A DNA stretch of 64,000 nt, taken from assembly GCA_948146395.1 (NCBI GenBank), contig OX411552.1:57533542-57597541 (forward strand). The letters are read 5' to 3'. Of the stretch, positions 15,001 to 27,000 are shown piece after piece. Within the stretch, counting starts at the first letter, position 1. Each line of letters begins with the position of its first letter. Source of the stretch: Fragum whitleyi. Its lineage: Eukaryota > Mollusca > Bivalvia > Cardiida > Cardiidae. The position numbers and the translations under genes were made by a program. The notes beneath the pieces were generated by a model. It had not been told where the DNA came from and searched no databases. It saw only the letters and a list, made by a program, of their open reading frames with translations.

Positions 15001-18000
15001 GTCATTCTGTCGAGTAATTATTGTAAAATTGGTGTGCAACAAACCTCGTATCACTTATCTTTCAAAAAAATATTGGTGGGTTAAAAAAGAACATTACCCT
15101 CGTTTAGGATGGACGTCAATTCCGCTGAAGAAGTAACCTCTATCAAACGATGTGCCGAGAGTAAGTCTCCTCTTGGCGCCCCTTTTAGAGACGATACCTA
15201 TCTCCGCACTATCCGGGTAGTTGTTTATCGTATAGAATAACGTGCCTGTACTTTCATCGAGGGCGAATTTTTCGACTTGACCTTGCCCACCTATAGAGAA
15301 AACAATACAATATTCATGACAAATCTCGCGGTGGTGAAATAATCGCGATGAATATTTTTGATAGTCCACGAGTATTATTACACGAGTGAAATAACTTAGC
15401 AAATAACAAATGTGGTCAGAGCGTATAGCAACGCTTTCTTCTTACTTAGAAAATGACGTCATATTGGATAATAATACTGTCGACGGGCGTATATGAGAAT
15501 AAAGTCCATGACTACATGAAATTGTAGGACAAACTACTACAAATGCTACAAATATAACGGTATGTATTTTATTGTGTATGATCTTCCAAATTGTTCATAC
15601 AAAAGAAGTCACATGCCAAAATTACAGAAATAAAAATTTAAAATTTTCTTGAAAGTGTCGACTAAGTATTAAATGATGTTTGTTTTCCTATCTATTCCAA
15701 ATAATACGTCAATTTACGCAAAAAAGTAAACTAAACAGACTGCAGCGAGGTTTGGGGATTGATGGGCGGTTGACCGTCTGGAAAGATACCAATTGGTCCG
15801 CTAAAAGGACAAATGTTGAAGCCCTTTGTGATCAGGGTTATTGTGCAAGTCTGTCTGAGATCCACAAATATTTTGCCATGACTCTGAAAAATAGCCCATT
15901 GGGCCCTCAGCGATTCATCAATTTTTTTATGACTTTGATCACGACAGGTACAAATCTACCAAATACCTGGTGTGGCTTTATAAAGTTTATTGTACCCGCT
16001 GATGTTTAATAAACTCTTAGAAATTCAATTTTTACACAAACACTTGAGGATAGCCGGAATATTACGTGTTGTCTACATTTAAAGCAGACTAAGCAGGGAC
16101 TTTGAAACCTTATACAAGGGCCTCTATGAGCCTACATATAACTATTGAGTCTCTGTGATCCAATTTTCTTGATGTCCTACTAGAACCATGTATATCTATT
16201 TCAAGCTAAAATCATTGGGGTAATTAATGGTTTAATATGACATGATTTCAATTTTTCTTCCCTACATGAAATACAGTTAAGAACATCGTGAGATTGACAA
16301 TATGAATGATTTTGGAATGATTTTGGAATTGAATTAAATGAGTTTGTGGAGCGAGATTTGAGCGAATCTAATGGGAGGCAATCCCCAATATCGCACTCTT
16401 TGTTCAGGATGAAAAAAAGTTGCGATCAATTACCTCCCTTTAAAAGATTGCATGTTATATAAATAGCTTCCTTTTTCTTTAAGATCTAATCAGATGCTTA
16501 CAATTTCAATCACTTCAGTGAAATCCCGATTTTTTTCCAACTATATTTATTTTGAACGAAGTTGTTGTTATATGTTTTCAGTGATTTGGAGCGTTTTCGA
16601 ATGGTTTGAGTGAGTGTTTTGGAATGAATGAATGGAGCGCTGAGTAAACGAATGAGAATGATTTTGATTAAGATGATGTAACTAAATGTACATGTATATG
16701 TTGAACTATTACCATTATCTACAAGAAGTGATCGGAACCTTCCGTTGATATCCGAAGAATAAACATCGGGTGACGGGACCTCGGACCACACGATTCTACG
16801 CGTTATTTTGTTGTAGAAAACACCGAAATACGTGACACCGTCATTTATATGGACGACACTGATGACGTCACTCTGTAAATCTATCTGGAAGATCTGGTCG
16901 TTCGTCCAATCGGTGACGAGGCAGAATTCATCCTGGACCGTGCCTGAAAAGGGATTGGCGCACATTCAATTATGATACAAGATTATATGATCCTAATGAT
17001 TTGTTTTTAATGATGTATTACGCACATAATGTAAAATTATTAATTCTATTAAGTGATCATCGTTCATTTAGATCACTTATTTTTTCTAGCAAAAGTAATT
17101 CAGTTTCATGCGAGTGTCATTTCATGAGCGTTTTTTCGGAACCAAAGACTAACATACTCTCACGTGGGAGTCTAATCGTCTAATACCAAGTTTAATCCTA
17201 GAACTAACGTAAAATCCTCCGCGTAGATTTCAAAAATAAACCGCCTTTCTTCAAATAACTGAACGTCTAATCCCAAGTTTAATCTTAGAACTTATGTTAA
17301 GCCCCCAACATGTAATAAAAAAAATGAATTATTCGCCAGATATGACTGACAGTCTTTTCCCAAGTTTAATCCTAGTACGTTAACGTTAAGTCCCAAACAT
17401 GTAACAAAATGGTTAATTTCCTGCTTCATATGACTGAACGTCTATTCCCAAGTTTAATCTAAGAACTAATGTTAAGTCCCCCATATGAAATAAAAAATTA
17501 ACTTATTCGCTTCATATGACCGAACGTCTATTCCCAAGTTTAATCCTAGAATTGATGTTAAGTCCCCCACATATGAAATAAAAAATCAACTTCTTGCTTT
17601 ATATGACTGAACGTCTTTTCCAAAGTTTAATCCTAGAACCGATGTTAACCCCCACGTGTAATTTAAAAAAATAACTGATTTGCTTTACATAACTGAACGT
17701 CTTTTCCAAAGTTTAATCCTAGAACTAATGTTAAGTACCCCACATGTACTTTTAAACAAGAGCTGTCACTGTAAGATGACAATGCCCCCGACACCGCTTT
17801 GATTTAGAAGTTATGGCCAATGTTAAAGTTTTTGGACGGAATGACGGACGGACGGACGGACAGACGGACGGACGGACAGACGGACAAGTCAAATTTATGA
17901 TGCCTCCCTATCGGGGGCATAAAAATAACTTTATTGCTTCATATGACTGAACGTCTAATCCTAAGTTTAATCCTAGAACTAACATAAAGTTCCCCACATG

Positions 18001-21000
18001 TTATGAAAAAACAAGAGGCCCAAGAGGGCCTATACCGCTCCACTGGCTTTAAAATCTTTAGACTTTCATTAAATGAAGCTTACTTTAAAGGAATACGTTA
18101 ACACTCCAAAATCTCCTTAGACCTATTTAGTAATGATTAACTGGTTCTGGTCCATATTGCACCAATATACTCAATCACAATGAACCTGCAACCCTTGACC
18201 AATCTTATTAAAACATAAGGTTCAGAAGATGTCGTTAAAAGATTTCAGGCTCAAAATAGGCCCCACCTGACATGCCCATATTTATGGACCAATCAAAATT
18301 TCTTGAACAATTTAAGTAAATAGTCACCCTAGAAACATGCTGGTAAAGTTTCATTGGAATTGGCTGAGTGGTTCCGGAGGAGATATCGTTCAAAGATTTT
18401 GGCCTCAATATAAGCACCGCCCTGCCACGCCCAAATTTATAGGCCTATCAAAATTTAGCAAATATTTTTTAAAAAGAGACACTCACGGAACATTCTGGTA
18501 AAGTTTCATTGAAATCAGCCAAGTGGTTCAGGAGAAAATGTCATTTGAAAGTTTCGGGCTCAAAATAGGCCCCGCCCTGCCATGCCCATAATTTTAGTCC
18601 AATCAAAATTTCTTGAATAATTTAAGTAAAGGGTCACCCAAGAAACATTCTGTTAAAGTTTCATTAAAATCGGCCCATTGGTTCAGGAGGAGATGTCATT
18701 CAAAGATTTCGGGCTCAAAATAGCCCCGCCCTGCCACGCCCATATTTATGGACCAATCAAAATTTCTTGAACAATTTAAGTAAAGGGTCACCCAAGGAAC
18801 ATTCTGTTAAAGTTTCATTGAAATGGGCCCATTGGTTCAGGAGGAGATGTCGTTCAAAGATTTCGGGCTCAAAATAGCCCCTCCCTGCCACGCCCATATT
18901 TATGGGCTAATCAAAATTTCTTGAACAATTTAAGTAAAGGGTCACCCAAGGAACATCCATGCCAAGTTTCATTGAAATCGGTCCAATGGTTTGGGAGGAG
19001 AAGATTTTTAAAGATTTCAAAGTGAAAAAATGCCACGCCCTGCCACGCTCATATTTGGGGGCCAATCAAAATTCTTTGAACAGTTTAAGAAGGGGGCCAC
19101 CCAAGGATCATTTCTACCAAGTTTCGTTAAAATCCGCCCATTGCTTTGGGAGGATAAGATGTTTAAAGAAAAAGTTTACGCAAGGACGCACGGACGCACG
19201 CACGCACGACGGACACTCTGCCATGACAATAGCTCGCTGGCCTTCGGCCAGTGGAGCTAAAAAACTAACTTGCTTCACATGACTGACTGCCGATTTCCCA
19301 AGTTTAATTAAAGAACTTACGTAAAGTCCCCCACATGTTATTAAAAAAATAAACTCACTTGTTTCACATGATCTTGTCTCAAGTTTAATACTAGAACTTG
19401 TAACGTGAATTCCCTCACATTCGATTTAACATAGACTTATTTGTTTCACATGACTGAATATCAAGATCAATCTTAGAACTAAGATAAAACTCACACATGT
19501 AAATTTGAAAAAATAAACTTACTTGCTAGAACTAAGGTAAAACTCACACATGTAAATTTGGAAATAAACATACTTGTTTCACATGATTGACCGTCTGATC
19601 CCAAGCTAAATCCAAGACCGCATTCACACTGCCTCACATAGGAGCCGTTAGACAATAGTTTGGCCTGACAGATCTGCTCACAGAATCCATTCTGTTGTGC
19701 ACAGGGATCTGAAATAGAAGTTAGGTGGATGTTGGGTGTGAAACGGCTACTACGTAATTAACACGATTGACAATGATATTGCCAAAACATTCAATTTTCA
19801 ATATTGTCAAAACATAATCAAAAAAAGTTGTCAATAAAAGAAACTGCCAATATTTATGATCGTGTATGGTCGATCTCGATTACCGATCATTGCATTGATC
19901 GGTAATCGAGATTGATCATACGGTCAATAAAAATTAATCATATGGACAGCAGTATAGACGCAATTTTCCCTTTCGCCCAAATGAGTTCAATAACATTACA
20001 ACTAAACAACTCTGGAAAAGTATTACGATCAGCTTTGCACGTGCTCGTGCGTGCAAAGCGGGTAAATTTGGTAAACTGCCCTGCAAGAATTATGGGTATC
20101 TTGACCATTATCGAGTTTCATGAAAATTCCGTGATTATCGGGTTTTTCTTTTTTTCTTTTTTTTTTTAATACTTTGTCGTTTTAAAAGGACGGGAGCGAT
20201 AAATAACTGATGTTTTGCTTGAACGAATGAGCGAGGTTTTTTAATTGATTAGCTTTAAATCGAGTCACTTTTGTTACCTAGCAACCTGTAATTTTTACAA
20301 AGCAATTGCGATGCGTTAATGAAAGACCGCTATCTGAAAAAAAACTTTCGCGGTAAGCAATATCGTATCCTTCGCGTATTCAAACAGTGCGATTAAGATT
20401 TAAAGTTCATACCTCCGTGAATTTAAAAGAAAATCTCTCCGACTTTTTAATTGACGACTTCATACTTACACTGAGATTCCGGTGGTTGAAGTTGTTTGTC
20501 AAGGATTTTCAGTTCCACGATCTTGCCAGAATTATCAAACTGCCCTGTGTTGCCGGTTCGTTGTAGGTCTATGATGTAGGACTCAATTTCTGAGTTACCA
20601 GTCGAAGAAGGTTGTGTCCAAATAAGATAGTTCTGAAGAGGAAAAGTTGTTGTGATCAATACAAATTAAATGATACCAGAGGTCTATAAAAAAGACATGT
20701 TTATAAAACATTAATGCCTTCATAAGAACAGTCCTGCGTTTAGGATAACAAAACATGACGGACTGTATTCCAATTAGCGTACAAAATTTCCAATAAACTT
20801 TCTCGGTTACTTGGTTTGAAATAAAAAATAATGCAAATGTTACTCTGAAAATGTTCCGGCATTGTTTGGTATAAAAATAAAATTCAAAACATTCAACTTT
20901 TAAAAAATAAACAACGCGGATTTTCTTTTGACCAGGTCGGGAAGGGGGTTGAAACTTTGAACTTAGACGTTTAGGCTACCATTGAGCTCTAGGAAAACAA

Positions 21001-24000
21001 GAATCGTCATTTTTTTATCAAGATATTTATGAGGAAACCTAAGGAATAAGAATGAAAATTAAATGTAAAGTGATTGCAGTCATATCAACTCGAATACATA
21101 TGGAAGACAAGATATAAATTAATCTAAGCTTACATTATATAGAATAAGCAAATCGGAGTTCTGAGCTGGGGTATTGGTAACAACGTTCGGCTCCGTTGAA
21201 CCATCAAAATCTATACTATATATCAGTCCGTTTTCAATCCAGTAAATTCTGAAAATAAGAACAACTATATTCATGAAAATAATGCAATACTTTGTAGGAG
21301 ATAAATATATTTATAATATGACCTACGTCGCGGGATGGAAATAATCCCGCTGAATATTTTTGATATTTCACGTGTGTAATTACACTAGTGGAATAACTAT
21401 GCAAATTAGCTCAGAGCGAATAGCAACGCTATTTTGTAAACGCGAAAATGACGTCATAATCTATATTATGTGTCATCAGTTGTAAACGGCGTTACAAGTT
21501 TCGCGGAAAATTTCAAATGTTGAATTTCGAGAATTTTGACGATTCTTCGCAAAGATTCGGGTTATATTATATATAGAATTTCAAATTGTGCTCATAGAAT
21601 ACCGAATTTATTAAACTCGCCATCTAAAACAGATAAAAACTTGGCACAGCCTCGTTTTTATCTGTTCATAGATGACTCGTTTAATGAATTCGGTATTCAA
21701 TGATCACTCATTCAAAATCCTCTATGTCTGCCGCTATAAAATTATAATACTTCCATTTGATTGACGTTACAGTAGTTCTTTCTTCTTAATGTTTAAAAAA
21801 TCTTCTTATAAAAAACATAACGTATATAACTGTATTAATGCAAGATAGATTAGTATTTCTTTGAGTGAACAGCAAAAGCTGTATTTTACCGGAGAAACGA
21901 CTGAAAATAGAGCATATGTAAGATTTTTTAATCTTGATCTATATTTTATACATGTATGTCGTGTATAGTTCTGTTGTTAGGCCATTATAAATAATTTAAT
22001 CGTTCGAAAGCAATACGAACATTTTGTCTTATTGGTTTGTATTTATATCTCGTATTTGATTTAGAAGTTTGACCGCGTAATTGTTTGAGGGTCGTACTTA
22101 TAGTTTGTTACCTTTATCTATCGTTATATTTAGTAGTTATAAAGTCCTTCCACAATAATCAATGACGTAATTATTCGGGAATTGCATTTATATTTTCCAG
22201 CATTAAGCCATCATTATATCTTGTATTTCTCTCTTATGAATAGCGTAATCATGCGAGAGTGGAACTTACATATTAACTATATATCATTGTATTTCCTACT
22301 TGTTTCTGTCGTTTGACCACCACGAAGACAAAATGAAAAGCTTACATGCACTCGTTCGACAATTGTACTTACATTTTACTATCTTGGTCTATCGTAATAT
22401 CTCGTATTTCGAACTGTCGTTTGACCACCATGAATAAACTATCCGCATTCCCATCCATGTCCAATGTGTGTATACTGTAGTTTGACCCGGGCCTTGCGAT
22501 GAAAACTAGTTTTCTAAAAGAAATAAATTTAGTTAATAACATCGCGATATTGACAATCATTCCGATCAAAAGCATTCTCAATCAGCGCCCCATTCTTGAA
22601 AATAAAAACACTTATTCTTAACACCATAAACGCTCCAATATCACTTAAAGGAATAACAAATACATGTATATACAAGTCTAGAAAAATATATAACATGTAT
22701 ATTGTCCACTTGCTTGAATTTAAAAGCAAGTGAACCCAAGAAGTGATATTGTGATACCCTCCTAAAATTCTTACAAAATTTGCTCCTTCTTTTCGTTCAA
22801 TTTCAAACCGAAATCATTCCAAAATCATTCACTATTTCAAGAATGCGTGATTCCTAAGGAGAAATTTTCAATTATTCATATATTGTATATACTAGATTGA
22901 CAATTTGTAACTCGAACAACAAAGTAGATTTGTACATAAATTATTCGCGAGTCAATATGGCCGCAGCTATCTATTAAGGGAGTGGACCCGTAATAGTTCC
23001 GCAACATTTCAGACCACATGTTCTTTCACAAAGTTAACCCAGGTTTCCTTATAAATATCATTAGGAACCCTCGGTTAACACTGTTAAAGTTCATGACTTA
23101 CGAAACGTTGCGGAACAATTACGGGTCAACTACCTTAAGTGCATTTCGAAGATTCTGACCAGACTGTGCGAATACATCATCGTGTACAGTATTACCTTTA
23201 TATCTCGATTAGCCTTGAAGTAAATGGCAATGTTAATTTTGTTGAACAGTAGTAAAACATTTTTTGCACCAAATCGTATGGATGCGGGAACATTAAAAGA
23301 TGATCAATTCTTATATCAAAAAAAAAATCTGATTTACTTTTATTGATAGTTTTGATTACTCTAGTGATGGAGAAAGTATACATGCCAAATATTAAGAAAA
23401 TTTCTTAAAATTATAACAAAGTGAAGGTCAACGTAAAAGTTTGCCAAGTCTATGTCTAAACCGACTGCAATGACAAGGTCAACATCAATGCCACCGATGA
23501 CAATGAGAGGACAATGTCGAGACACATGAGTTCGAAAAACAACAGAACAAACCTAAAGGTAGAGACAATACTTACCTCTCGTGAGCCAATACATGCAGAT
23601 CAGACGGTGAGGGCACGGTAGAATTCATCACGGGACTGGCGGCACCGTTTTTATCATTGATGACGTAAATCATCCCGGTATCGTATTCACACCAATATAG
23701 ATTACCAGTTGACCCGACCCAGTCGTACACTAGACCTAAAACGAGGGACAGATATAGGTACAATTAATTACACCGTGAAACTGTCATTCTTCGCATTCTA
23801 AATCGTTTTTAAAAGCACGGTCGTCTATCCATCCATTCATTCACAACCGAACACACGCTCAACCATTCAAAAACGCTCCGAAATCATTCGAAAATACCTC
23901 AGAATCGCATACATAACTTTTCACAACTTTCTTTCAAATACAACAAATGCATAATATGCTGGCTTGATTTAAAGGCGTCCTCGAAGCCACACTTACATAA

Positions 24001-27000
24001 AGGCAAAAGATGAGGAAATTAACCGTATATTGTTACCCACTTACATTTAATTCAAACTCGTTCTAAGACCATTCAAAAATTGTTCCAAAAACATTCAACT
24101 TGTCAATTACGCGATATTTCTAGACAACTTTTGAGCAATTAAATTTTACAACCCATTTGGTCTGATGATGTAATTTAATTGATAAAAAAAATTCGTTACT
24201 ACATCTTATTCCAGTTAATTTCGCCAAACTCGACTCGACTCGACGATGTACGCGTTCTGTATACACATTGCAATGACAAATCAAAGTGCTGTCAGCACTG
24301 TAAATCGGACATCATTGAGAGGCTGGGATGGTGCAATAGTTCGCCAATCAAAAGGGCTCAAATTTGGACAATAAAAGTTGGTAAAATCTTTGCCCCATTT
24401 GTGAGTTTTTTGTCTTAACACTCCATCTTTTCGAGGACATCGCCAGCTCATCCAACCTCGTGGGTCCGATTTTGAAAGTTTGCTGATTCGCTAGCCCTCT
24501 GCTAGTCTAAATTATTTCTAAGCAGATTTTTACGTTGTTATAATGAGCACGCGCAAAGCTTAAAGCTTGTCTGTTAATATTATTACTCTCTCTATAGAGT
24601 TTAAAAGCCTGTTTAGCAACAAACATTTTTCATTAAACTATACTCTTCAAAAAAAGATCTCTGACACTGATTTAACCTACATTTTTTCTGAGTTTATGTA
24701 AAAACTTCGATAAATTTTGACTGATTTGTAAACAGTAATTAGGATGTTAGAATATCACATGTAATTGCGATAAATTACTAGACCACGTTTCTCAATGGAG
24801 ACGTCAACGTCAAATAACGTAAAATCTAAATTCACATTCAGCACGTGCAGTTCCAGATTAAATGAAAAGTCTTGATAGCTCTCCATTGTGTTGTGTGTGA
24901 AATGCCATTACTTGACTGCTTTTGAAATTGAACGTCTAGGCACACACCTGTAATGAAAACATGTCAAGCGAACGGAGGAACAACGTCATAAAGTTTTTGG
25001 TCGCCACACAGTAGGCTCTATAAGACAAGCCGTTGCAAAGGACTTTGTTGTTTCCGGACAGACTATCTTGTACCTCTTGCACCGCTATAACATGCCTCAC
25101 AGCATTATGTATAGAACGAGATCAGTCTGACAATGGAAAACAACGTTCGTCCAGGAGGTCGAATGACGTAACGATATTTGGGATTTTTCCATCTAACTGC
25201 TTCGTCAACGAACACTTAGGTCTCCAGTCTAAGTTCGATCTCTGGTGAGAAAGTGTGGAACCAGATAAGACAGGTCAAGTTTGCCAATATAAGACACGTG
25301 CGATGTAACGTCCTTAATCAACGTCTCTGTTACAAATCTTTGATTAAAATGTAATTTTGTTTCAATACAGTGTGAAGATGCATTGACTTCACCTTCATTG
25401 ATTGACCTTGCTCTTACATATAGATATTTATGTCGAAATTATAATCTGCATAAGAACTTTTTTTGAAGAGTATATTTACAATTTTGATTACCAACATGTT
25501 TGTATTTCAAGCATTGGGTTTTCCCAAATACTATAAATGCATTTTCCCTCAAGAAACACGTGAAATCGCCAACTATGCTATTTATATCTTTGGTTTCTGA
25601 CCAATCGATTAAATCTGGCAGCACTCTATGATTATTCATGAGTTGTTCTAAAAATAGATCACTCTCACTGCTATCCTATATCAATTTATCGTATGTTTTT
25701 GTCTGTTTATTTGTTGTTGAATAATTTTTCTTCATACTCAAATTTGAATTTATTGAAAATAGGATTGGAGCGTGATCAGAGTGCTCGTTGAAATCAAATA
25801 TTTCAAAATTACAAAATTATTTCTATTTGATAACACATAGTCAACAGTACTCATTCCACCAGTAAACTTCCCACGCTCCCTGTTTGAGTGCAGACGACTA
25901 TTGACCAATGACAAACAACTTAATTGACACATTTCGAGCAGACGATGTCCATTTGCATCTACCACGTGGTCTGAATTTACGCGTGGGTTTTGACCGAGTG
26001 ATAATCATAACAGAATTTGATTGGTTGTCAGCCCTACAACTGGTAAATTACCGTTCGAGAAAAGCATCAGAGCAGTAATTGTAAGTGCTACAAATTTATC
26101 ATACAGTTAACCTATTGTACGTTTCAACCCCTTTACTCAACCGAAAATCTTGTTATAAACACTGAAAATACTAACTGGTAATTACTAAAAGCGAAAATTA
26201 CATCAAATTTTTTATTAGCCTCTTCTCTATTTGTCGAAAAGTAAATAAGATAAAAACAAAGTTTGTAGATTGTGACTGAAAAGGTCGTTTCTTCGGTGTT
26301 TGAAAACACATAATTTTTTTTTGAACACATTGCTCAGAAGATAATGGTAAAAATGTAGTGGGTCAAACAGACTGGATTTCTGGAAAACGGTATCTATAAA
26401 TCGACTGCTTCGCAGTCCGATTTAAAAATGAATATTGTTACGTTTCCTACCACACAATTCCAATGTAGAACAAATATGATATCTAAGAATAAATATCATC
26501 GTATAAATGACAATATGAATGACTTTTGGAATTATTTCGAAATGAATTTGAATCAGTAATTGGAGCAAATTTTGAATGAGTTTAAGGTTCTAATACAATA
26601 TCACTGTTTCGTCCCTGAACGAAATTTGCGATAGTTAATTACCCCTAGCCCCCCCCCCCCCCCCCCATCCCCCCCATCCCTGCAGGTACCCGATAGGGAA
26701 ATATTCTAAAACATGACACAACATCCAGATACAAAGGCGGGCGACATTTCTGGTACGTTTGCGAACGGTTTCGCATGAAAAGCGGGAAGAGTAAAAAGAG
26801 ACAAGAGGACCATGATGGTCCTAGATTGCTCACCTGAGTCTCTTTGACCCCTGGGACATCACATCAATTTAAAAGGCAGATGAGCCCAAATCTGACTTCA
26901 GTGGTGATATGAATAAAATTGATTAAGGTCCATTAGAAAATGAATCATACTTAATATAAAATATAAATACAGATGAGAAGATTTTTATTAGATTTCGCAT

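Larger units (their letters stand above)
17173..19573 (-). repeat. About 87-bp tandem array copied from an exon end plus its 5' splice site
   Basis: About 12 units, spaced 85-88 bp in the best run (17262-17760), interrupted by two pearl elements. The plus-strand unit begins ttgcttcacatgactgaacg, then tctaatcccaagtttaatcc, then tagaactaatgttaagtccc. Its first ~45 bases match, at roughly 40 of 48 positions, the reverse complement of the end of EGF exon 13 (19574-19621) including the donor. Proximal units keep donor-like GTGAGT, GTAAGT or GTTAGT; distal ones have mostly lost GT. The rest of the unit is intron. Confidence 0.9.

Noticed and set aside
15680..16009. 109-codon plus-strand ORF in an intron
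   Set aside because: No recognisable domain, no splice context, on the opposite strand to the gene; likely chance or an unknown repeat fragment.
18959..19282. Overlapping plus-strand ORFs of 107 and 76 codons
   Set aside because: They lie inside the pearl core repeats and microsatellite.
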